DNA of 64,000 nt from Isoetes taiwanensis. Lineage: Eukaryota; Streptophyta; Lycopodiopsida; Isoetales; Isoetaceae. Within the stretch, counting starts at the first letter, position 1. Each line of letters opens with the position of its first letter. Positions 54,956-64,000 of this stretch are shown here, one piece after another. The DNA lies in contig JAJEKV010000082.1 of NCBI GenBank assembly GCA_021234155.1, positions 82,986-146,985 of the forward strand, written 5' to 3'. Position numbers and translations under genes: made by a program. The notes beneath the pieces are model-generated. The model was given only the letters and a program-made list of their open reading frames with translations, was not told the DNA's origin and searched no databases.

Positions 54956-57045
54956 TATCTCAAACACCTTAAAGTTTTGAAAACTTAGCTTGAAATGGCT
55001 TCGAATAATTGCATTTCTGAGCAGTTCTTACGACACTAGAAGCAGTTGTTATTATAAAAAAACAACAAAAGAAAATAACTCCATACAAGTGAAATTCCTA
55101 AACACTGCATGCATACAATAATGTATTAAAATAAACACAACAAGACAGATAAAACTCAAAGATAAATGACAAAATATGGATACTTGATAAAGCGACTCAA
55201 GATGCTAAATGAAATGATGTACTATTTGCAAACAACTTTTCTTAACATGGAACAGAGAATAAAAAATTAACAAAGTTATAATATATATCATCATAATAGA
55301 TCAATAATGTAAACCACCCGATTAGATGGAAATTCTCGAGAAGTTCCACTATTTATTTAAATTAGATATTTTTGAGTCTTATGTTTCTTGCGGGTATCAA
55401 CATACAATTTTAACTCAATCAAAAAGCAAAAATTTTAAGCTCAACTGATCAAAAGCACATTTATAGAGTTTTGAAGGAGTCTTATGTTTCTTGCGGTATC
55501 AACATACAATTTTTAACTCAATCAAAAGCAAAATTTTAAGCTCACTTGATCAAAGCATTATAGAGTTTTTGAAATCACGAGACCACAAAATCCACGGATC
55601 TAAAAGTCGCCATAGCCATTTCTATAGCCAAAGATTGTTCCCAAGCTCCACGGCACCATAAGCTAGAACTCTTTGGAAAGATCTAAAAGCAACTTGCAAG
55701 ACAAAGAAGAGAACCCGAGTTCGGAAGACCCATTCGATTAAATACTATCTTTGTATAATTTGAAATTGGGTATCTTCGGTATTGCATTATCAAATGTTGG
55801 ACATTAAGCGGGAATAAAGCTGCCTGAGTTTGAGCGAAGAAATGTTACATAGCGGGCCGTCGTGATAAATTTCTTGTAATTAAATGAAATCTTATATTTA
55901 AAAATATTGGGTCTTGAGTTCACGTCCCATATTGTTATGAGTTCCCTTGTATATATTTTAACCATGATGCCTACAATTTCCCCACTAGATAGTAAAATAA
56001 TAATGATTGGTAAATGCCTATCCATTTTTCAACTAAACATGCTATAACTATGGGTCTCAATTCTATATCTACACGTTTTTGAAATATATTATCTTTGATA
56101 TTGAAACAAAAACATTCTCGAAGCTCACCCTCATATTTTATTTAAGACTCGTGATCCATAATCAATATGTCCCCCCTTTGAGTTTTGTCAACTTGTAGTA
56201 TACGGCTTATGAACTTGTGTCTAAAGGAACCTTGGATGGAGGAATAGTATCTTAGTGCCATCGCGCTATGTACGCATCTTAGTGAAATTTGTATGTCACA
56301 AGATTGTATTTTCTCTCCTAACATTCCTTTGCTTGGTTGCTCAAATCTCATGGTGTATCTGACGTTGAGCATTGCAGTAATGCTTTAAAAGCGGTCACGA
56401 GAGGCGGAAAGATTAGAGCATCACTCTGTGAATCTTCATCTTCATAAAATCTTTTGTTGCCAATCTTTGCATTACGAGCTAGAAGGTACACTGCAGAGAG
56501 AGAAATAATGCTAGTTTGGTGATTTGTGCTTTAGAGTTGGTGCATTTGCACTCTTTATAAGCATCAAGTTCCTTAGGATTCGTTCTTTTGGACTCCACAT
56601 TGATGCAACTTGGTCCATCATTCCATTGGAATTTCAAGTACTTCTATGTTGGGCGATCTTCAAGGACCAAGCAAGGCGACAAATAAGGCCATTGCATCAT
56701 GTAAGGTGCTAGATATTTTCTGCAACACCCGAACAAATTGTTAACAGGTGCTAAATATGAATAGGTGTCCTCAAATGTTACGATTATTACCGCCTCGCCT
56801 TCATGCTGTTAGCATACCATCTGGCAACAAACTGTGATCAGTCGGGTTGGAGATCCAGTACGGCGGGAGGGATTAGATGCACTAGCATCAGCGGCTTCAC
56901 ATCGGATACTCATGATGGATTCGATTTCCAGTTCCTTGCTTTGCCACTTTGAATCAGGAGGGAGGCTTTCTTTTTCCTATTATCTCATCCATGATTGGCG
57001 GAGAAGCGGATACAGCAGTGCGTATTGCCTGGGCCACTGAACATG
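54956..57045. other. A/T-rich intergenic DNA
   Basis: No gene is recognised. Small frames at 55804-56025 and 56142-56372 (minus) carry no known domain. Confidence 0.5.
55374..55575. repeat. 103-bp tandem duplication
   Basis: Two copies in tandem starting gagtcttatgtttcttgcgg at 55374 and 55477, running to atagagttttgaa, with several one-base indels in A or T runs. Confidence 0.9.
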
Positions 57046-57640
57046 CCGCCTAGCTCTTCTTAGGAGTTGTAACAAGACACAAAGGCCCAGCGGTCGACTA
57101 CGCACCCCAGTTCATTTGGTTCTGCGGCAGTGCTGGTCAGATTCTCTGCTGACAGTTGACCCAGTGAGTTGGGGCCCGGAGGCGAGGGCTGACCTCGTCA
57201 TATATAGTTGTGCGCACCTCTCAAGGGATAGACCATATATGCTCCATCATGGCAGCCATTTGAAGAATACTAACTTCTACATTCGGGAGGATCTCTCCCC
57301 ATTCTGACTAACTAGGCCCCTGGGAGGTTGTGTAAAGTCACGAGGAGGCTCATTGCTGCGGGAATAAGTGGGCGGTGTCTGGAGGGCATAGCTATCATTC
57401 GCGACAGGTGGCTTGAGAACCCTTGAGCCAGGATATGCACAGTACTTGTAGTTCTTCTTATTTATTTCTTTGGTATTTGTTAGGGGCTTAGTCCCATCAC
57501 AGAGTATTTTGTTTAGGCTTAGGCCTTTTGTTTTTCTTGGGGTTCATGCCCTCTTTTCTTTGATACAGTGCCATAACCACGATTGGAGTTAAGCGTGGAC
57601 AATAAAAAACTTATCTTATCTTATCTTATCTTGTCTTATT
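57046..57640 (+). mobile_element. Possible LINE-like 3' end with (TCTTA)n tail
   Basis: The region ends with ...aataaaaaacttatcttatcttatct..., a short TCTTA-type tail typical of plant non-LTR retrotransposons, preceded by T/C-rich text (ttttgtttttcttggggttc, catgccctcttttcttt). Upstream, to about 57050, there is GC-richer text but no reverse transcriptase. It could be a 5'-truncated LINE or a SINE borrowing its tail; no target-site duplication is identified. Confidence 0.4.
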
Positions 57641-58040
57641 TTGAAGAGCATATTTATTGATAAGGTGTTTGCGAGCAATTTGGCAAGCCAAAGTTGTATA
57701 CTTAATACATTCGAATAAGGGCTCTTGTAAAAGCAGACAAGAAGGCAGCCCATCACTATGCCTTCACACATCAACAAGCTAGAACACAAAGATAAGAAAA
57801 CAGCAACCTCAAAAGCGAGGGGTACAGTCACGCTGTGCCGCAGCGACAAAAAAGCAATCTCCCGAAAAGAAAGGCGATCACGTGCCACGCCACAAAAACA
57901 ACATTACAATAATATACATATTAAGCGAGGGGATAGGTTCAATAAATGTCGTTTTATCTTGGACCATTATATGAATTGTGTAATCTGACACAAATTTACC
58001 GTATAAAGCATAAAAATACGGCAAAAACAAGATTCGGAGA
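57641..58040. other. Intergenic
   Basis: A/T-rich stretch between the LINE-like tail and the GCGTCTG cluster. No gene is seen. Confidence 0.5.
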
Positions 58041-58042
58041 TT

Positions 58043-58300
58043 TTCAGCGTCTTAGCGAAACAACTAAGCCGTCTGTGATTTTTCGCGTCTGTGAAACCTT
58101 TAGAGCCGCGTCTGTGAAAGTAAGAATTTTTCGTGTCACGAAAACAAAGCATCTGACGTCTGCGAACGATACCCCGGCGTCTGGCAGTTTGGTTGTTTTC
58201 AGCGATACGAAAATTTGAACTTTCAGCGTCACCGGATTACGAAGGTTGCGTCTGCGAAAAATTCCAGCGTCTGTGAACTGATATTTCAGCGTCTGTTAAT
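58043..58300 (+). repeat. Cluster of GCGTCTG(T/C)GAA motifs
   Basis: About ten copies or near copies in 250 bp: around 58047, 58072, 58087, 58109, 58152, 58172, 58224, 58248, 58265 and 58287. Spacing is irregular (16-50 bp), unlike a simple tandem repeat. All but the most diverged are in the same orientation. Confidence 0.75.
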
Positions 58301-58365
58301 ACAGTATTTTATTCTAAGCAAAAAAAATCTGCGCCCGCTGTTTGCTTTGTTTGTACTTTGTTAAT

Positions 58366-58375
58366 AGTATATAAG
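58366..58375 (+). promoter_or_regulatory. TATA-box-like element downstream of the motif cluster
   Basis: The text agtatataagaaa is a good plant TATA box, about 70 bp downstream of the last GCGTCTG motif. The cluster plus TATA looks like an enhancer-core promoter pair, perhaps of an old element. No clear gene follows within 350 bp, so this is an inference from layout. Confidence 0.35.
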
Positions 58376-58399
58376 AAAACAGTTAGCCTAGAATTCACT

Positions 58400-59400
58400 C
58401 GAGCGTTAGCCGCGAGTTGAGTCTCAAATACTCCTTAGGAAACGTTTTGCCTTTGAGGGTGTCATTTTTAGGTAATCACGAGCTTCCGGCGTTGGATCTT
58501 GGAGCGTGAGTTTACTCGAGTCGATGGTTTCCAGCCTTAGGTTACATTTGGCATAAAGAGATATCCTAGGGTCCCGTCCTTATATGATTCGCCGGAGCGT
58601 CGACGTAACATATGCATTGTGAGCTTGCTCCTTTGCATATATCACGATGTGCTGAATTCGTGTAATCAAAATTCGGTCAGAGACATTGTCGGTAGGGTCA
58701 GAGAGCAATGGTAGCTCTTGGTCACGCATCTACCTGGAGATGTGACGTGATCAGCCATCTACCTCTAGAGTCACGGTACGTGCACGTCTGTGGCGAGGGC
58801 CACGGGGGGCGCAACTTCGTGCTGCAGTGGTCAGCGATGGGTTGCGGGTCGGAAAAGAGGCCGGAATGGGAGTTTGTGAAAAGAGTTTGGGCGCAAATGG
58901 TGGAATGTGTGTGTTTTGTGGATGCTCGGCCAGTGCAAGTGGTTACTGCGACAAATTAAAGGCTCATCTTACGTGAGCGAGGCGTCGGTGTAACATGCGC
59001 ATCTGCGACTTGAGGATGCCATCAGTTGTCATTGGATGGGATCGCCAAAAGCGAAGAATAATATAAGAGAAAAGGCGAATTCTGAATACTCAAGAAGCGG
59101 TGCGAGGCGGAGGCGAGACGAAGATAACTACCACCCCCTGACGGGACGACGCCTGTCGGAGGGTGGACTAGGAATCAATAGGTATAAGCGGGAAGCAGAG
59201 AGAATGATAGAGACAATTGAAATAGTGGAAAGGCCGAGGCGAAGCAATAGAGGTTGATCATTGCTTAACATCGAACAATTGAAGAAGGCATAGTAGACAT
59301 GAGGCATTTTATATCTTTGGGTTGTCTCCATATTTTGGGCCTGAAAGCAATGAAAGAAGCTTCGATTTGTAAGCGGGTGAAGCTTTTAGATTGCCTTCAT
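58400..59400. other. No recognised gene
   Basis: Two plus frames (58708-58959 and 59036-59257, the second Arg/Glu-rich) are open but match no family I know. They could be leader or coding remnants driven by the promoter-like region upstream. Confidence 0.35.
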
Positions 59401-59409
59401 ACAACATGC

Positions 59410-60790
59410 CAACAATAAAATGGTTGATGAAATACATGGAAAATGATTGAGGAGAATTGAGATGAGTTGTGTCGATGTGTGTTGAAGCCTTGGCCCGGCT
59501 TATTAGTGTTGATGGTTAGACAATATAAACAAAGACCATCTTACTCAAATTTCATGATCGTGTATCCGAGAGTTGATATTTTAGAAAACCGTAGAAACCA
59601 GCTGACCAAGTGGCCGGAGATTGGATTTTTGAGGAAAACAAGGCCGTATTCAAGTTTTGGACCGAAGAGGAATATTTCGAAGTTGTAATGGATATGGCGT
59701 CTAATTGCAAGCTAAGCGGGTGAATTATTGGGTCACAATTTCGAGGGTTGCATGCTACTAGTTACTTGTACCATTGCACAACCTGTCTTTGAAGTGGTTC
59801 TCCTGACACACGTGGTTAGTCCCATTGAGCCGCGTCGACATAAAATTCATCACAAAAATAGGCAATTTATGCCATTTTACAAGTGTTCATTGAAAGAGCC
59901 TAGCACTCATGAATCTGAGGCAGCTCGGTTTAGTTCCAATTACATCTGTCTTGAAAGAGTGCTGAAGTGTCGTGATTAGATTATCTCAACCTTTAATGTC
60001 TGAGTTTTGATTGGGAAAGGAGGCGGAAAAGGAAAATCTTTGCCAAACACCGACAACAGGCTGCTGCCCTTGAGAAATGCTTGGTAGGAGACATTTTGAA
60101 AGATAAAAATGTTGTGAAGTGCATGCAACTTTGTTTGTCAGCCATCAAAACCCTTGATTCTTGAGGCAAGCCTTTGGAAAGATGGAATTGTGGCACTCCA
60201 TTCAATCCTTCACAAGGCATTGATGGCTTTGATAAGCATTGACCCAATGCTAAAACGCTTTTCATAAAACTTCAATGAGCGATGGAAGAAGTCATACAAT
60301 GATATTCATGGCGCATGCCCATAGACTACACAACACGATATGGACCAGCACTCTGGATAAAAAGTATTCGACTCATTGAAAGGTTACCAAAATGTTCTAT
60401 CATATTTCGGACTACAAGCTTTTCATTGCCGAGTGCTTCGAATACAGAACACGGAAGGTGGAAGGTGGGCGGATGAAAGAGCTTCCTGACACTGTACGGA
60501 AGTCATAAGAAGGAACCAAATATGAGATCCTATGCATGGTGGCAGAAGCCCATGGGCAAGATTCTTGATACCTTGCGACGGTACAATATTTATCCCTCTC
60601 TTGGTATCTTCAATAGTGCAAGTGAGAGGAATTGGAGTGCCTATAAGTACATACCGCAGCGTCACCATAGTAACACTACATAAGAAAGCGAGACAAACTT
60701 GTATACAACTTCTCAAGCTGGCGTATTGAATCGTAACGGTGGTACATCCGCATCGATAAGCTACAGTTTCCTTTCATGAATCTGATTCCG
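59410..60790 (+). pseudogene. hAT-superfamily transposase pseudogene
   Basis: The plus strand, across shifting frames, gives a hAT/DUF659-like series: GDWIFEENKAVFKFWTEEE (about 59610-59670), a middle block around 60060-60300, and the clear C-terminal dimerisation region at 60526-60680 with AWWQKPMGKILDTL followed by FNSASERNWSAYKYI. The SxSxERNWSxY pattern is the hallmark of plant hAT transposases. An acidic tail (EVEEDNEGSENE) follows. Many stops and frame shifts show it is dead. The BED zinc finger and terminal inverted repeats are not seen. Confidence 0.7.
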
Positions 60791-63700
60791 GCGAAGTGGA
60801 AGAGGACAACGAAGGCAGTGAGAACGAGATGCTTGCAATAAAATCAACATCCAGTGAAGACATTCGCACCCGCCCGTTGATGGCCGAAGATGATATAGAC
60901 CAAAGCATATTCTCAGACGGATCGGCCCAGGCGGTGAGGATCTTGGTCGTCTGAAGAGCGGAGTTCGAGCAATGCGGTTGATGACTTGGTGGCCTCGTAA
61001 TCCGGCGGACTCACCTTCGCGCTTTACCTTGACCAGAAGGCGAGGCTAGAAGAAACCGTCTAGGGGCGTTCACTAAGGGGAAAGGGTCATGGAGAGTTGA
61101 ACCCAGGTCCCAGTGAAGAGGATGGGCCGAATGATGGCCCGGTGAAGGCGGCTGCTGGCAATGTGATGAGTATCCCGATTACGCTTCATTGTAATTAGTC
61201 TTGAGGATTTTCATACTGTGCGTCTGGCACTATTAATAAAAAGAAAAGTTTTTTGGTTACCTTTTTGTCACAAATGTTTCGTTCATATGATAGTTCTTTA
61301 TGTTTCTTTCATGTTTCATTCATATAACCATGGATGCACAAATTGGGCTTTGAATGCTATAAGGGACCTATAATGCATGCTCTATTCCTCACGGATGGCA
61401 TATACTCTAATGCAAATGAAGTTTTACATAGCATGTGCCACCCAAGAATGGAGGTACCTAGAACCTGGAATCTGATGTATCTCTCAGCGATAAACACAGA
61501 ATATGACAACCACTAGGCTAAGTATCATCCGCTGCCACAATAAAATAGAGTGCTCAAAACTTGTTACCTACAATCCACCACCTTGCCGAGGGTAGCGTAC
61601 TCAATTTGAAGTCATAGTGATGCTCAAGGTTCTCCATCAATAGCGAGGAGTTAGGATGTTTCATGATTTGGTGCCTAACAACACGCTATATAGATGGACA
61701 ACACGAGCACCACTTTGGCTTGAAATTAAGTCAAGCTCTCACCTCTGACGTCCTTGTAAGTTCCGTACCTCTAGAGCCCAGGCGATTTTGCTCCGACCCC
61801 CATTGTGAGCCCTCTTTGTGTAATATAACTATGAAAAGTGACTAGCTACATTGTAGGAGAGACTACACAGAAGTCAGGAAACAAAGCCAGCTCTTTCTAG
61901 AGGTAACAAAATTTCGAGAAGTCTATATTGTTTGCGGTGAACAATATCAAGCCTAGTGAGTTGACAACATTCAAGAAGGTCACGCTCTGGCAGGATGAAA
62001 GAGACCTGAGTACAAGCATCGAGACTTCCCAAACCTTGCTTTCACCCCTCTTTGAACAATGGAACCCAGCATATGGCTGAGTTACATTGCCCAAGGAGGA
62101 AAAGAAAGATTGGGAAGTCTCGATGTGAGCTCATGAATCACTAACATCCAATTAACCCGAACTGGGTCCAAGCATCCAAGACGTCCCAGTCTACCTTTCC
62201 TCGCCTCTTATGGACAATGGAATTTAGCATGTAAGCTAGCTACATTGCCCAAGGGGGAAGCATGAGGGAATCCTGAAACTTGAACTCATCGTCACTAACA
62301 TCTAATGAACCCCTGGAATGCATGAAGCAACCACTAGGCCTTATATCCTCAGTATTTCGTGAAATAGAGTACTCAAAAACCTTGTAACCTCACCCATGTA
62401 CCCCTCTCGCTATCTTGAATGGCTTGACACTCTTAGTCTTTGCCACTCGCTTCCTTGCCTCATTTTCTACTCCCATAATTTACAGGCACTCCTTCACAAG
62501 CTCGCTTAGTATACTTAACATCAAAACTCTTGAACTCTCCATTTGTGGGGTAAATGTCCCTTCACTTGGACATGGCTCATTGCTTTGCTCGAACCAGCGA
62601 TCCTGCACTCAATGAGCCTTATGCTTACCCTCCTATAGGCCACTCTCTTTCAAACTCATTTCTTGGCCAAATTTGCCATTATGTCTTCGTAATCTGCTCC
62701 ATCACCGGACAATGGCACGACACATTCGCTGGCATTATGCACCTCTGTGATGGTACCAATCCTCCCCCTCAAACTTAAGTCCATCGCCGCATGACCTTCT
62801 TGCTCGGCCGTCGCGAAACTCATTAAACTCTTGCATATGCCGCTGCTCTCTCCATACAACAGGCGGTGACATTTCAAGGTCATTCTGCATGTCTTGCAAG
62901 AAAGGAGAGGAGTCCCCTCCAAATTACGTGGAGTCTTGAAAATCATGCCATCTGCTGCTTTGCTAAAGGCGTACCCGTGCATGGATGAGATTCTTACGTC
63001 TCCTTCGAGACATAATTATAGTGCCCACTTGGTGATCGTTGATTGACTTGTGATTGTGCTTTGACTTCTTGTCTTTATAATTCGTGCATTTGTAAAAGCA
63101 CCATGATAAATAACACAAAAACCATGAAAATAGAGACTAAACTATACACAAACAATAATTATAAATAGCATCAAGCTTTCGTTTAATCAATTGTTGGAAT
63201 ATTATATGGTACAAAGAATGTTTGAATGTGAAATTAATAACCATTAATGTGAATACTCGGCCGAATATACACGCTAAGCGTGACTAGGACTTGACTTGGT
63301 CTCCTTTGCGTCGTCGCCACCACAGCCCAACATGAATCAATGGGGATTCAAAGCGTGGCCTATTTTGTGGAAACAATAGCTACTAAGCATAGTGTCAATG
63401 GTAGGCCATATTAAATATTTGTGTTTGTCTCATTGGCGACTCAACACAATGTTTCAAGTAATCGCACATTCTCAAGTCTTGCCTTCTTGCTCCAGAAAAG
63501 CTTCCTATTGACTCGGTGGGGTGCTTACTAGCAAAATCAGCCAAGTAGTAGACAATGTAGGCTGCCCGTGCCGTCAAAGTCAATCCTTACGCGAGCCTTG
63601 TCTTGAGCCACTACCAAAAAGATCATCAGCCATATATGGATGCACGGCCTTTCCATCTCAATTCTTTTCTTACCCTCGCCATCAAACCCTTGTAATGCCA

Positions 63701-64000
63701 TGTCGTTTTACCTCCAGCATCTCGCCCGATCAACCTAGATTCACCCCAATCCACAAATGCCAATGTATACGACTGAGATCGGTACATCCCTTCTCCTTTC
63801 CATAATCAAAATGGAGCAATATATTGCCGGATACAGAATCCATATGAAATATCTTTCTTGGTGGAGTTCTAAGTATTGTTGCAAAATAACATTGCCAAGT
63901 CCCCAACCCTAGAGCAACAAAATAATTCTTTTCTTTTTGCGCTCTCGAGCAACCTCGAGTCAATGTCCTTTCTGGGACCCAGCTCTGTAATACACCAAAA
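60791..64000. other. Intergenic; low-level duplication, no recognised gene
   Basis: No domain is recognised on either strand. A diverged tandem repeat is visible at about 62055-62300: anchors acaatggaa...agcat, then tacattgcccaagg, then catctaatgaaccc-type words occur at 62055 and 62213, about 158 bp apart, with a weaker trace near 61840. The longest frame (minus, 62656-62982) has no known domain and is not supported as a gene. Confidence 0.45.

Noticed and set aside
62656-62982. 108-residue minus frame near the right end
   Set aside because: No recognisable domain, no splice or promoter context and the surrounding DNA is a diverged repeat.

Overview
This window looks like nuclear DNA from a land plant with a large, repeat-filled genome. 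The support is a Tat-like Ty3/gypsy retrotransposon with a primer-binding site matching plant tRNA-Gln, a Helitron carrying exons of a plant TATA-binding protein gene, a PLATZ-type zinc protein (a plant family), and a fragment of a chloroplast-type lipid phosphate phosphatase. A decayed GHTHED-type (DUF7869-like) transposase gene is common, as far as I recall, in mosses, lycophytes and ferns. A seed-free plant is therefore my best guess, with low confidence. No operons, rRNA genes, CRISPR arrays or convincing tRNA genes are visible.

Left half (1-28662). One minus-strand LTR retrotransposon organises this part. Its internal region (about 13582-20712) reads from right to left: tRNA-Gln PBS, gag with three CCHC knuckles, protease, an archaeal-type RNase H (aRNH), reverse transcriptase, a gypsy-type RNase H that has lost most catalytic residues, integrase, and a 3' region with a 165-bp tandem array. 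Finding aRNH between protease and RT is unusual. The element is dead: four frameshifts, one TGA in place of a Trp codon, and Asp-to-Asn in the integrase triad. The LTRs are about 2.16 kb and each is split by a nested insertion. The right LTR (20713-22124 plus 27915-28662) holds a 5790-bp Helitron with textbook ends. The left LTR (1-785 plus 12781-13581; its outer end lies before the window) holds about 12 kb of repeat-rich sequence with two long polypyrimidine tracts, a 57-bp minisatellite and SINE-like pieces. The left LTR gives an unoccupied copy of the exact Helitron insertion site.

Middle (28663-34490). This stretch is less repetitive. It contains a 5'-truncated PAP2/LPP-epsilon-like fragment (minus) and a single-exon PLATZ-like gene (plus), the best candidate for a functional gene in the window.

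Right half (34490-64000). This is a graveyard of decayed genes and mobile elements. It has an unrecognised, probably multi-exon minus-strand gene (34.5-40.8 kb) whose presumed introns carry a short inverted-repeat motif around AAATCGC/GCGATTT. It also has a GHTHED-type transposase pseudogene (42.7-45.1 kb), a pair of 530-bp direct repeats, an (AAT)n microsatellite, GC-rich islands flanking an LRR pseudogene, a LINE-like 3' end with a TCTTA tail, a cluster of ten GCGTCTG motifs upstream of a TATA-like box, and a hAT transposase pseudogene (59.4-60.8 kb). The last 3 kb show only low-level duplication. Frequent single-base frame slips in this half could be real decay or uncorrected indels in the assembly.
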